The notes beneath the pieces were generated by a model that saw only the letters and a list, made by a program, of their open reading frames with translations, made no database searches and was not told the origin of the DNA. From Blautia wexlerae DSM 19850 (GTDB taxonomy: Bacteria > Bacillota > Clostridia > Lachnospirales > Lachnospiraceae), in NCBI RefSeq assembly GCF_025148125.1, contig NZ_CP102267.1:2366501-2430500 (forward strand): 64,000 nt of DNA. The letters run 5' to 3'. The first letter of the stretch is position 1. Every line of letters begins with the position of its first letter. Shown here in pieces: positions 52,056-61,459 of this stretch. The position numbers and the translations under genes are program-made.

Positions 52056-54497
52056 CTATTTCTTCTTCCAGTTTTCATAAGTTACACATTGTGCCAGATC
52101 GTATGTATTATCAGCAAGATTGTTACCTGATGTAGTTCCTGTCGCTGTGGAATTGCCAAGAACATACTGATCACCCTCCCAAAAGAAATTTTTAGGAGAT
52201 ACTTTTTCTCCTGCTTCTGCATCCATCTGTGCCTGAAATACTTTCGCAGCTTCCAGCGGAGACGAAATAAGTTTTGCGCCGGGACCTAAAGTGATTTTTC
52301 CCTGTGCCATGATAATGCCATTGAAAGTTACTCCAGAATCAATCTTTACATCTCCGGTACATACCACCAGACGCAGTTTTTTTGCTGTTTCTGAATTGAT
52401 TGTCAGTGTATCTTTATTCTCATTATCAGCCATAATAGCTGTCAAACCTGAATTATCTTTTTCAGTATTAAATTGATATTCCTTATATCCATCAGAAGAT
52501 GCCTTTCCTTTCTCATTAATAAAGGTACGCATTCCGTCTTTATTTACCAGATTATCAAACACAGTCCTGTTGCTTTGTCTCTCATCATGAGAATTTCCCT
52601 CTGCATCTTTAACATCTTTCTTCAGCAGATCATAACTTGATATCATCTTTCTGTTTAAGGTATACCACATATTTTGGTATTTCACCTGTTCCTCACTAAG
52701 CAGTTTTCCAGACTTTGTATCTGTTGCCTCATACAGATGTCCGTTCTGTGTCTTTCCATCAGCATCCGGAACAGAACTTAGAACATTTCCATTCGTAATA
52801 TATCGTAAATATGCCTGCGGATCATTTACCTTTACACCGGCATTTTCACCAAAATAAAAGTTTAAGTACTCGTCCATATTTGTCTTTATATTCTCAACAG
52901 CATAATATGTCTGCATAAATGCAGCCGCTTTTGTACTGTCTGTGAAATTTAAATAAAAATATACAAATCCTCCTCCGGCAGCATTATCATTATAAAAAAC
53001 TTCCTGTACGGGTTTTGATTCATCTACACCTATCTGTTTCAGCGTCTGATTTCCCCACTGAGTCACAGGAACACTGTCATTAATCACTATTTTTTTATCA
53101 TTTGCTGTTAGCGTCACATACTGATCATACGTCATAGGATTTGTCTGTGTTCCATCACCAATCAATTCAGCAGGTATCAGATATGCAAGCTGAGTCCCCT
53201 TTACAGTAAGACTCTCTCCTGTCATGATATCTGATTTATTTCCTCTTTCAGACGGAATTTTCGTACTTGCTATATAATTTTTTCCGGCAAGCATAATTCT
53301 CTGTGCACCTGACAGGTCCATTGTTGTATTCTTTCCATTAATAACAATGGCACTGCTTAATGAAGAATCTGAACGTCCCTCGTAATCATAAACAGGTGTG
53401 ACTCCCTCTTCATCGTCATTATTATGATACATTTTGGATGTTTTAGCAGAATCCGCCGCGCCAAATCCATAATATTCTCCATCTATCTTCACATTACTGT
53501 TCTTTCCAGTATTTACTGTCAAGTCATCTGCCAGATAAGTTTTTCCCAAAAGTTCAACTGTTGCGGATGTAAGATTTATCCCCTGAGCCCAGACAGATAC
53601 AATAGAGCCACTGGAAAATCTGCCTCCGTCGCCTACATTGATATTTCCCTGGCAGACAAATTTATCTCCTGATGAAACAGACAATTTTGCACCAGGTGTA
53701 ATTTCAACGCTGACCTTATCTGAGCCATCTGCTATCATCTGATCAGACTGTTTATCCTCCAGCAGACCTGCATATACACTTCCCTGAATCACTGTCTCCT
53801 GAGTAATGTCTGTCCCCTCACATACAATTCCCTTATTTGCAACAACAATCATATTCATCAAATCTGGAAGTGTAGATGGGGTAGGAAACTGAATTTTCGG
53901 AATACCAAGACGAATATCTGTCTCAATAATCGAAGCCCTTCCCTGCGCATCTACATAAATAGCCTTCAGATTCTTAAGAAGAATTCCATCTTTTACATCT
54001 TTTACCATAGAAGGTGATTTGCCTGTTGGATTTGTAACAATCACCGTCTCTTTGGTATCGTCAAATTCAGTCTCATTTGTAAGATCCAGATACCCGTTAA
54101 TTTTTTGCAAGTCATACTGAGAAGTATCTGTCCCTTTTTTCAAACGTTCGGTCAGCTCTTTAACAAATAACTCCTTGAAACTTGCCTGCCTTAATTCGTC
54201 CAGTGTAGCATCTGCAGAAGACACATCTGAGTCTTGGGAATAAGTCTCGAGGACCTTGATATACGCAGTAGACATTGCCTCTCCAACATCCTCCTGCAAA
54301 CCTGTCCTGACTTCCTCCAGCGCTTTCTCTGCTGTATAAAAGCTGTCTTTTCCTTTTAAATCTGTGATCTTCATTTGAAAATTCGCCATTGCAATGTATA
54401 AAATGAGCATTCCCAGAATTCCAATAAATGCAACAGCTACAATTACTGTCAGTAAGGAAAAACCCTGATTCTTTTTTCTTTTTGAAATTTGATTCAT
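52056..54497 (-). CDS. Large minor pilin, PilX/GspK-like position, with repetitive beta region
   Basis: 813 aa. The prepilin-type signal is MNQISKRKKNQGFSLLTVIV (Gly-Phe cleavage, but no Glu5: FSLLTV has Thr), then a long N-terminal helix and a helical domain to about 130. Lack of Glu5 is the hallmark of GspK/PilX-like tip pilins. The middle (about 220-470) is rich in short Gly/Asp/Ser/Val strands such as GSVYAGLLEDKQSD, GNINVGDGGRFSSGSIV and IDGEYYGFGAADS, suggesting a beta-helix. Its end (VVCTGDVKIDSGVTFNGIIM, AQGKITLGPGAKL) is similar. It is probably the exposed tip of the pilus. Confidence 0.82.
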   Translation of the reverse strand: MNQISKRKKNQGFSLLTVIVAVAFIGILGMLILYIAMANFQMKITDLKGKDSFYTAEKALEEVRTGLQEDVGEAMSTAYIKVLETYSQDSDVSSADATLDELRQASFKELFVKELTERLKKGTDTSQYDLQKINGYLDLTNETEFDDTKETVIVTNPTGKSPSMVKDVKDGILLKNLKAIYVDAQGRASIIETDIRLGIPKIQFPTPSTLPDLMNMIVVANKGIVCEGTDITQETVIQGSVYAGLLEDKQSDQMIADGSDKVSVEITPGAKLSVSSGDKFVCQGNINVGDGGRFSSGSIVSVWAQGINLTSATVELLGKTYLADDLTVNTGKNSNVKIDGEYYGFGAADSAKTSKMYHNNDDEEGVTPVYDYEGRSDSSLSSAIVINGKNTTMDLSGAQRIMLAGKNYIASTKIPSERGNKSDIMTGESLTVKGTQLAYLIPAELIGDGTQTNPMTYDQYVTLTANDKKIVINDSVPVTQWGNQTLKQIGVDESKPVQEVFYNDNAAGGGFVYFYLNFTDSTKAAAFMQTYYAVENIKTNMDEYLNFYFGENAGVKVNDPQAYLRYITNGNVLSSVPDADGKTQNGHLYEATDTKSGKLLSEEQVKYQNMWYTLNRKMISSYDLLKKDVKDAEGNSHDERQSNRTVFDNLVNKDGMRTFINEKGKASSDGYKEYQFNTEKDNSGLTAIMADNENKDTLTINSETAKKLRLVVCTGDVKIDSGVTFNGIIMAQGKITLGPGAKLISSPLEAAKVFQAQMDAEAGEKVSPKNFFWEGDQYVLGNSTATGTTSGNNLADNTYDLAQCVTYENWKKK

Positions 54498-54522
54498 ATT
54501 TTACCTTTATTCCTCCTGACTG

Positions 54523-56202
54523 TTAGTTTTCTTTTGCCCCGTCAAGACTGACAATCATATCCCTTTCCGGGAAATTATTTTGTGCCGCTCCCTGCTTGTA
54601 TACCTTTACAACGGCATTATAAATGCGGTCTTCCGCCTGCCGGTTATCAAGACCATTATATGACAAAATGTTCTTGGCACTATATCCGGACGTTTTATGG
54701 TTACTCGTATCTGTATAAGTTAGCTTCATCTGATTTGCATTAATACGTTTCGGAATTTCCTTAATATTACTGATATCATAATCAAGATTTGTCAGCAATG
54801 TGGTGGACGCCTTATACAATCCCATATTCGCACTCCATGGTTTTGTAGAACTTTCCTGTATAGTAAGAGACATTTTGTACTGCATTTCCTGTGCTGAAGT
54901 TGGCTCATTATTCTTCTCATCACGCTGTTTTGTAACATAAAGATTAACCGGATAATTTCCTTCTTTTACCTTAATATCTGTATTATCAAAATATATTTCA
55001 TCTAATGGCTTAACAATATTCTGGGAATTATAATTTGGATAATAGAATATATATATGTTCTGCAAATCATCTTCATTCTCAGAACTGTAAAAAGTCGTGT
55101 AATCATTATATACTGTGCAGAAACAGTCAGCTCGCTTTTCTTCACCATCTTTAAGATTTGCACTCTCGCCTCCACATGGGCAAAACGACATTGTTGCATA
55201 TTCAGATACTTTGGCATTAGCCTTTGTGTAATCATACGCACATAAAATATATCTTGCTTTTACAATAATACCTCCGCCACCACTTTTTTCCAGCTTAATT
55301 TTCAAAATACGCCTTGTATGTGCATAAACATCTTCATAATCCAATTCTGATGGTTCAGGATTTTCTTGTTTATAATTCAAAATCTCTTCCGCTGTAGGAT
55401 GATATCTCTTAGTCCCATCTTCTAAACTCTCTTCGAAAGTATTCTGTTCTTTCCATGCATCAAGATCGTCTTGCCACTTTTTACATGCTGCATCATGTTG
55501 CGGTTTAATCATTTGTTCTTCTATTGTTGTTCTTGAACACCAGTCTTTCTCCATAATAAGAAACGCGTTTTTTTTCGTGTCAAGTTTCGCAATGTTTGGT
55601 GACAGATAGTCATTCTTTCCATATTCATTATTGGAAATCGTTTTTTTTCTGTATTCTGTATCATCTCCCCCGTCAAATTCAACCAGCACATCAAAAGTTT
55701 CATTGAGATTCTTCACATTAGACATAGAATAATAATATTTTCCACTGTCATTTGCATTAAACTTGTAGGTTTTTCCACTATCATGAGAAATTACGGATGC
55801 AGTAACTTTTGAATCATCATCACCATCTGCTTTATTATATTTTCGTACGTTTATATAATTCCCATCATCGTCCTTGGCAATTTCTTTAATCTCCAGAGTA
55901 TTATCCTTAATTTCAGAAAGCTGTGAGTCCAGAAATGTAAATCTGCTGCTATTAGTAGTAAGGTCAACTGGATAATTAAACGCAAGTGCGACCTCCTGAA
56001 ATCTCTTTGCTTTTATTTCCTCCATCACATTCTGTGCTGTACTGGTAGCTTCCAGATATGTATTAGACTTCTTATTGATCCGGCTCGAAGTCACAAAGCT
56101 CTGCAGGAGCACAATTGCAGATATTGAGAAAATACTCACTGCGATGATTACTTCTAGCAGTGTCATACCTGCGTTTGAATTTTTTTTCTTTTTTCTGTCC
56201 AA
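54523..56202 (-). CDS. Minor pilin, PilV/GspI-like, enlarged
   Basis: 559 aa from the TTG at 56202 (MDRKKKKNSNAGMTLLEVII), chosen because AAGGGAG lies 7 nt upstream and it gives a short basic leader; an open frame continues 21 codons upstream without RBS. The cleavage site is Gly-Met-Thr-Leu-Leu-Glu, typical of PilV/GspI. The first 100 residues are pilin-like (SISAIVLLQSFVTSSRINKK), followed by a large beta-rich domain with a Cys-containing segment MSFCPCGGESANLKDGEEKR and ADCFCTVYNDYT. It is three times longer than usual PilV. Confidence 0.82.
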   Translation of the reverse strand: MDRKKKKNSNAGMTLLEVIIAVSIFSISAIVLLQSFVTSSRINKKSNTYLEATSTAQNVMEEIKAKRFQEVALAFNYPVDLTTNSSRFTFLDSQLSEIKDNTLEIKEIAKDDDGNYINVRKYNKADGDDDSKVTASVISHDSGKTYKFNANDSGKYYYSMSNVKNLNETFDVLVEFDGGDDTEYRKKTISNNEYGKNDYLSPNIAKLDTKKNAFLIMEKDWCSRTTIEEQMIKPQHDAACKKWQDDLDAWKEQNTFEESLEDGTKRYHPTAEEILNYKQENPEPSELDYEDVYAHTRRILKIKLEKSGGGGIIVKARYILCAYDYTKANAKVSEYATMSFCPCGGESANLKDGEEKRADCFCTVYNDYTTFYSSENEDDLQNIYIFYYPNYNSQNIVKPLDEIYFDNTDIKVKEGNYPVNLYVTKQRDEKNNEPTSAQEMQYKMSLTIQESSTKPWSANMGLYKASTTLLTNLDYDISNIKEIPKRINANQMKLTYTDTSNHKTSGYSAKNILSYNGLDNRQAEDRIYNAVVKVYKQGAAQNNFPERDMIVSLDGAKEN

Positions 56203-56307
56203 CTGTATGCTCCCTTCTCTTCTGTCATAATTTATAATCAAAATACTCTTTTCCTCATAAAACACAGTTAGAGGGGCCTTATATCTCTCCCCTCTAACAT
56301 ACTTTCC

Positions 56308-57297
56308 TTATTGTGCCTGTGCGGCGCTATCAGCAGGGGCTGCTGCATCCTGCATATTTTCTCCTTCCTGACTGTTAGTGCTCTGGCCGTCAGCACCAGT
56401 ATCGGAAACCGCCTGTTCTGTTGCAGCGTCTGCACTCTGTGCGTCTATTGTATCTGCGGCTTTCTTCTTGCTCTTTTTACTTTTCTTGCTCTTGCCTGAC
56501 TCGATAGTTCCAAAGATATTGTCAGTTCCGTATGCTACACTTCCTGCATCCGGCTCTGTATAAGTCTTACCGGTTCCTGCCATAGAGAACAGATTTACGG
56601 TAATACTTCCCGTGAGATTACCAGTAGATGAGTCAAAAGAAGCATTTACATTGTCAAGTGTCATTCTGCCACTATGATCTGCGAGATAATCTACCATATC
56701 CTTAAGGCTTGCATACGTACCGGTAAACTGCATACTGTCCTGTGTGCGGTAAAGCACCGGAGTCGCAAGCGTCTGATTCAGATTCGCCACCTCTTCATCC
56801 GAAGCGTTCTGGCGTTCCTTGTCGCCCTGCACATCCGTACCTTCGATCTCATCAAGCTGCTCCTGTGTCTGGGCATTTGCCTGCTCTGACAAAGTTTCAT
56901 CAGGCATATTGAGCAACGGGTCCTCTGTACTTCCATCAAGAGCCGCAATAAACTCCCTGGTTCCGAGCCCTACATTGGAAATCTCCATATCCAAAGAACT
57001 TTCCATATTCATAGAAAGCACAATTCCGTCCTCTGAACGGATATCTGCCGGAAACTCTGATGTATATTCGTCAATCTTTGCATTGATAGAATCTGTCTCT
57101 TCCAGATAGAAATCTTTATTCTCAGCCAGTTTTATCAAATCATTTAATCGTTCCTGTAAAGGTGCGTTAGAAGCCTGAATACTCTCAGCCTCCTCCATCT
57201 GCGGACGATATCCGAAGAAATATCCGGCAGCAAAGATACCTACGCCCAAGAACATCAGCAGTATTTTTTTATCGCGCATAGAAATATTCATGTCCAT
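56308..57297 (-). CDS. pilO: PilO-like assembly protein
   Basis: 329 aa. A short cytoplasmic start, membrane helix KILLMFLGVGIFAAGYFFGY (about 10-29), coiled coil (ESIQASNAPLQERLNDLIKL), then the ferredoxin-like PilO domain with SMQFTGTYASLKDMVDYLAD (about 190-210). The C-terminus adds a Lys run (KSKKSKKSKKK) and an Ala/Asp/Gln-rich acidic tail of about 50 residues not seen in ordinary PilO. It would link PilMN to the minor pilins in the membrane complex. It follows pilMN by 18 nt. The ATG at 57297 is used; MNISMRDKK two codons later is also possible. Confidence 0.85.
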   Translation of the reverse strand: MDMNISMRDKKILLMFLGVGIFAAGYFFGYRPQMEEAESIQASNAPLQERLNDLIKLAENKDFYLEETDSINAKIDEYTSEFPADIRSEDGIVLSMNMESSLDMEISNVGLGTREFIAALDGSTEDPLLNMPDETLSEQANAQTQEQLDEIEGTDVQGDKERQNASDEEVANLNQTLATPVLYRTQDSMQFTGTYASLKDMVDYLADHSGRMTLDNVNASFDSSTGNLTGSITVNLFSMAGTGKTYTEPDAGSVAYGTDNIFGTIESGKSKKSKKSKKKAADTIDAQSADAATEQAVSDTGADGQSTNSQEGENMQDAAAPADSAAQAQ

Positions 57298-57315
57298 TTT
57301 GATTTTTCTGCCTCC

Positions 57316-58947
57316 TTATTCTGCGCTTGTATCCAGCGGTGCCGGATCTGAGTACGTACAAAGTACACTCAATGACACAGTTCCATCCTCTGATTCATCA
57401 ATTCCAGTAGTCGTCACAGTCGCCAGACTCTCAAAAGTCCGAAGTTGCATAATGGCATTTGCCGCTGCTGACTTACTGGTCACACGCATGGAAAAGCTAA
57501 CCTGTGTTCCGGTTGAACTAAAGCTCTCCACTGTAATGTCTGATGGCATCTTCTCTTCCATCTCTTCAATGAAATTCTTAAGTCCCTCATTCGGAGTATT
57601 GGTATACTGATACATATTTTCATAATTATCATACTGAGACTTCGCATTGTTATAGGCATTATAAATATCCTCAATCGAACTCTCTTCCGTGATTCGCTGA
57701 TTCAGCCGGTCCTGCTCATGCTGCTGATAAATACGGTTTGCATATCCCGCAGCGGTCAGAACAACGCCCGCCACAGTTCCAACCGCAAAGATAATAATGG
57801 CACCGCTTAAGGTATCCTTCTTTTCTTTCTTCTTTCTACTAATCTTCTCCATCAGGTTTACGCCTGATGTACCAGGTGCCAGAACCGCTGCATACAGATA
57901 AGCGTCCTCATCCTGTGCGCTGACAGGCAGGGCAAAATTCTCCAGCTTATCAAGCACATTTACCTGTTGGCCAAGTTCATTGGAAAGAAGCTGCATCAAC
58001 CCTTTTACCTCTGCTCCAAGTCCACAGCAGTCAATCGATTCAAACATAGCATCGGTATGGCGTGAAATAAAATAGTCCATGATACGGGAAATATTTCCAA
58101 TCAGATATCTCAGACTCTCTGTTACTTCCGCCCTGGCAGTCTCCATCATCCTCGCTTCATCAGAAACCGCCTCCTCTGCAGGTTCCATATCAAGAGCAGA
58201 ATTGATACATTTTCTGCTGCAAAGCACCTCCAGAGCCTCATTTACATCCAATCTGTCACCAAACTCCGGAAAAGCCCTCACAGTCTCAACTGCACTATCC
58301 ACACCATAATTAATATTACGTTGCAAAGCGAGCTCTCCATCACGAATAATCGTAATGCTTGTACCTTTCAATTCAATCTTTACCAGAATATGTGTACCCT
58401 TGGCGTATTCTCCTCTGACAGAATGATAAATACTGTCACCAGTATAAGTAATCCCGGTCATCGTCAGTCCTGCATTCTCTGCAAACTCTGCATAAGCCGC
58501 AGAAATAGCTTTCGGTGCCGCATAAACCATCAGATGATACTGCTTCGTCTCCTCTTTCTCACCCTCAGCCTTCTGAGACTCCACATCAATTACACTGTAA
58601 GAAAGAACATACTTACTGACATCAATCGGAAAATAATCCGTAGCATTTGCCTCAATGATACTCTGAATCCTGTTCGCCTTAACAAACGGGATACGAACCT
58701 CCCTGCTCGCAATCCTCGTAGAACCCGTCGCAAAATAAACCTTCTTTGTTTTAATCTTTCTCTGGGAAAGTTCTTCCTTCAGCACTTCTCCCAGACTCTT
58801 CGTATCACGGATCTGACCATCCTCCACCGCTCCCTGAGGCGCCGGGATACAGAAACAGTTATAAATTCTGCCCTTCTTACCACGTACCTCGATTTCCGCA
58901 ACTCTGACCTGAGATGCCTCAACTTCTATGCTTAAAATTTTCGCCAT
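57316..58947 (-). CDS. pilM: Fused PilM-PilN
   Basis: 543 aa. Residues 1-345 are PilM-like, actin-fold ATP-binding: MAKILSIEVEASQVRVAEIE, then GELALQRNINYGVDSAVETV and SIDCCGLGAEVKGLMQLLSN. Then follow a membrane helix TLSGAIIIFAVGTVAGVVLT (about 372-392), a coiled coil, and a PilN domain (about 410-543) with YTNTPNEGLKNFIEEMEEKM and FSMRVTSKSAAANAIMQLRT. In most type IV pilus systems PilM binds the short N-terminal tail of a separate PilN; here they are one chain. No stop or RBS lies between, so the fusion is genuine in the sequence. Confidence 0.9.
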   Translation of the reverse strand: MAKILSIEVEASQVRVAEIEVRGKKGRIYNCFCIPAPQGAVEDGQIRDTKSLGEVLKEELSQRKIKTKKVYFATGSTRIASREVRIPFVKANRIQSIIEANATDYFPIDVSKYVLSYSVIDVESQKAEGEKEETKQYHLMVYAAPKAISAAYAEFAENAGLTMTGITYTGDSIYHSVRGEYAKGTHILVKIELKGTSITIIRDGELALQRNINYGVDSAVETVRAFPEFGDRLDVNEALEVLCSRKCINSALDMEPAEEAVSDEARMMETARAEVTESLRYLIGNISRIMDYFISRHTDAMFESIDCCGLGAEVKGLMQLLSNELGQQVNVLDKLENFALPVSAQDEDAYLYAAVLAPGTSGVNLMEKISRKKKEKKDTLSGAIIIFAVGTVAGVVLTAAGYANRIYQQHEQDRLNQRITEESSIEDIYNAYNNAKSQYDNYENMYQYTNTPNEGLKNFIEEMEEKMPSDITVESFSSTGTQVSFSMRVTSKSAAANAIMQLRTFESLATVTTTGIDESEDGTVSLSVLCTYSDPAPLDTSAE

Positions 58948-58998
58948 TGTGCGTTCCTCCGTATACTTTCAGATTACCGTGACCATATGCCCGGCAAC

Positions 58999-59097
58999 TT
59001 TTCAGTTAGAAAAATACATTTCAGTTCAGGCAGATATTTTTCAATCCACTCTGACCACTTACTCTTATTAACTGAAACACATTTTTCTAACTGAAAA
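58999..59097. repeat. 28-bp inverted repeat between prepilin peptidase and pilMN genes
   Basis: TTTTCAGTTAGAAAAATACA, then TTTCAGTT (58999-59026), is mirrored by AACTGAAACACATTTTTCTA, then ACTGAAAA (59070-59097), with about 25 of 28 bases paired and a 43-nt loop. It fills most of the 240-bp spacer. It may be a transcript-processing or attenuation hairpin, or a small mobile repeat. Confidence 0.75.
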
Positions 59098-59187
59098 AAT
59101 CTTTCGATTTCCAGTTAAAGATATTTCTGTTTCTCTGCCTCCCCGACAAACACCTTACAGAATAATGTCGGCAGACAGTCATAAAAA

Positions 59188-59952
59188 TCACAGTCCAAGT
59201 AATGACAAATACCAGTTAATCCATGCATTTCCCCACAAAGCCGCCAGCAAAACACCAGCCGACAGATAAGGACCCATAGCAAGCATACGTCCCGCCTTGC
59301 TCACCTTGATTCTTACAGTATGAACCACTGAGCCAATAACACATCCCAGAAGAAAAGCCAGAATAATCCGCTCCCATCCAAGAATCAGCCCGCAGGCAAA
59401 CATCAGCTTAATGTCTCCCCCGCCAATTGCTCTGCCGCCACTCACCAGATAAAGCACCTCCAGCAAACCACTGACACAAACCATTCCAATCAAATGATCC
59501 ACCAGATTCCCCCTGTCAAGCACCACAGCCGCCACACCAAGGACAAACAAAAATACATTCAGACAAAACGGAATCTCATACGTCCGCCAGTCAATCACAC
59601 TCAAAACCAGAAGAGCCGACGCCATAAAGCAGTAAACCACACTGTTCCAAACCAGTCCATTCACCACACATATCACCACATAGAGGATGCCATTGACACC
59701 CTCTATGATCGGATACTGAACTGAAATTTTCGATTTACAGTTACGACACTTACCCCCTAAAACCAACCAGCTAAAAACCGGAACCATATCATACCACCGA
59801 AGCTTCCTCCCGCAAGTCATACAATGCGAAGGGGCCGTCACAATCGACTCCCCGTGAGGGATTCGATAGATGCAGACATTCAGGAAACTGCCGATGGTGA
59901 TTCCGAATATGAAAATTATTATGTAGGGGATTGCGTCTAGGAAAAAGAGCAT
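59188..59952 (-). CDS. pilD: Prepilin peptidase (A24 family)
   Basis: 254 aa with about seven membrane helices. The N-terminal cytoplasmic loop has two Cys pairs (CMTCGRK and CRNCKSK) typical of bifunctional PilD, which also N-methylates the new Phe. The catalytic aspartates are in SVIDWRTYEIP (about 122) and GGGDIKLM (about 181). It removes the leader from all GFTLVE-type pilins in this operon. RBS AAAGGAAA precedes the ATG at 59952. It lies 32 nt after the second pilin gene. Confidence 0.95.
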   Translation of the reverse strand: MLFFLDAIPYIIIFIFGITIGSFLNVCIYRIPHGESIVTAPSHCMTCGRKLRWYDMVPVFSWLVLGGKCRNCKSKISVQYPIIEGVNGILYVVICVVNGLVWNSVVYCFMASALLVLSVIDWRTYEIPFCLNVFLFVLGVAAVVLDRGNLVDHLIGMVCVSGLLEVLYLVSGGRAIGGGDIKLMFACGLILGWERIILAFLLGCVIGSVVHTVRIKVSKAGRMLAMGPYLSAGVLLAALWGNAWINWYLSLLGL

Positions 59953-59984
59953 AGGGGTATTTCCTTTCCAATAATAAATATTTA

Positions 59985-60527
59985 TTATGCCGTAGGACCT
60001 GCTGTACCGTCTTTCACACTTGCAGGATTATATTCAACAGTAACTGATCCATCCGATTTAACAGTAACTGTTGCTTCAATAGCAGTCTCTGCTGTAGATC
60101 CCTGTGCAGGTGTAGTACGCCATTTTTTTGATTTAAGTTTCAAATCTTCAACCTTTGAAGGAAAATCATATCCTGTATATTCTTTTATTGCATCTTGCCA
60201 ATATAAATTAGTGTCATTAGTTCCTTTTGTTGGAGCACCTGTTGCAGTAATAGTTGTGCCAGAAGCTTCCATTTTTATTGTAAATACTGCACTAGTTGTT
60301 CCATTCGGAATAATATTATAATCGGTATCTGCTGCTGCAACTTTAAATCCCTTAACAATATTTTCAAGATTACTTACGTCTGCAGACTGTCTTGATTTTT
60401 CAACATACTTTGTATACTGTGGTGCAAGAATACCGACCAAAATTGCAAGAATAGCAACTACAATTACAAGTTCTACTAATGTAAAACCTTTGTTATCTTT
60501 TTTCTTTCTGTTAAATAATTTTAACAT
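59985..60527 (-). CDS. Type IV major-type pilin (second copy)
   Basis: 180 aa. Leader MLKLFNRKKKDNKG, then FTLVELVIVVAILAILVGIL with Glu5, the stalk APQYTKYVEKSRQSADVSNL, and a C-terminal domain ending VEDLKLKSKKWRTTPAQGST, then ATVTVKSDGSVTVEYNPAS. The first 50 residues are almost identical to the pilin at 60624, while the head domain differs. RBS GGAGAGA precedes the ATG. Together with the next pilin it is a candidate for the main fibre subunit. Confidence 0.93.
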   Translation of the reverse strand: MLKLFNRKKKDNKGFTLVELVIVVAILAILVGILAPQYTKYVEKSRQSADVSNLENIVKGFKVAAADTDYNIIPNGTTSAVFTIKMEASGTTITATGAPTKGTNDTNLYWQDAIKEYTGYDFPSKVEDLKLKSKKWRTTPAQGSTAETAIEATVTVKSDGSVTVEYNPASVKDGTAGPTA

Positions 60528-60623
60528 ATTACTATCTCTCCTTAACTTTCGTTATATCGAGATAGCAACATCGCTCATACACAACATACAACGGATTATT
60601 ATGCATTCATCGAAAAATTAAAT

Positions 60624-61127
60624 CTACTTCTGAGAACTTAAATCTTTTATTGTGGTTGGAACATAAACTACTTTTGTTGCACCATTAGGATCAACAGTAA
60701 TTGTAGCACTTATGCTTCCATCTGCGTTTCCTCCTGCTTCTGACCATTTTTTAGATTTAGTTACTGTAGATGTATATGTATCATTTATAAACTCTTTTAA
60801 AGCTTTATCTACTGCTTCTGTGGATTTATTACTTTTCTCTGTAACAACTGTTCCTGTTGAATTTTCAGCTGCTTTTTGAGTAATTTTTATTGTATACTCA
60901 CCAGCTGGAATACTCTCACTAGCATCTGCAGCTGCAATTTCTACTGCCTTAACCATATTTTCAAGATTACTTGCGTCAGCAGATTTTCTTGATTTTTCAA
61001 CATATTTAGTATACTGTGGTGCAAGTAATCCAACTAAAATTGCAAGGATAGCAACTACGATTACTAACTCAACAAGAGTAAATCCCTTGTTATCTTTCTT
61101 TTTTCTGTCTTTCGGAAATTTAAACAT
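60624..61127 (-). CDS. pilA: Type IV major-type pilin (first copy)
   Basis: 167 aa. Leader MFKFPKDRKKKDNKG, then FTLVELVIVVAILAILVGLL with Glu5 and the stalk APQYTKYVEKSRKSADASNL. The head domain has TVTKSKKWSEAGGNADGSIS and ATITVDPNG near the end. It has a strong RBS (GAAGGAG) and is preceded by the longest spacer of the operon (890 bp), which suggests its own promoter and high expression; it is thus the best candidate for the major pilin. Three pilin genes in this window share the stalk and the KSKKW motif. Confidence 0.93.
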   Translation of the reverse strand: MFKFPKDRKKKDNKGFTLVELVIVVAILAILVGLLAPQYTKYVEKSRKSADASNLENMVKAVEIAAADASESIPAGEYTIKITQKAAENSTGTVVTEKSNKSTEAVDKALKEFINDTYTSTVTKSKKWSEAGGNADGSISATITVDPNGATKVVYVPTTIKDLSSQK

Positions 61128-61163
61128 AACTCATTCTCCTTCAAAATAATTAATTTCACTTCA

Positions 61164-61342
61164 ATCCGGATAGAGTCATATCGTGTCGAAAGATACAAGA
61201 GCAGCATCATATATGCCAGATAACATATTCAACTTTTCGATGAATACATAACTCTCCTGTTGCTTTCATCACGAATGTCACTATCCGATGATTGATTCAA
61301 CGAGCGAGAACCCACTACAGGCTCTCCACCCCCCCCCCTGTA
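61164..61342 (-). promoter_or_regulatory. Candidate structured leader of the pilin gene with G10 tract
   Basis: ATCCGGATAGAGTC (61164-61177) can pair with GTCACTATCCGAT (61277-61289), closing a 99-nt segment. Just upstream on the minus strand is a run of ten G (61329-61338) flanked by the short repeat TACAGG/CCTGTA. The layout is compatible with a structured 5' UTR, but I could not match it to the c-di-GMP-I or c-di-GMP-II consensus. Confidence 0.35.
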
Positions 61343-61459
61343 AAAATCTCTTTTCCAGGAGGGAGGGAGTTATGTTTATAAACTCGTTATTTAGTTTTCC
61401 TGTTACAAATTTGTCAGGATCAAGAAAATCTTTTATTGTTACACATTATCGTCATACCA

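Noticed and set aside
61128..61350. c-di-GMP riboswitch in the pilin leader
   Set aside because: Searched by eye for the conserved GEMM-I and c-di-GMP-II cores; no convincing match, so reported only as a possible structured leader.
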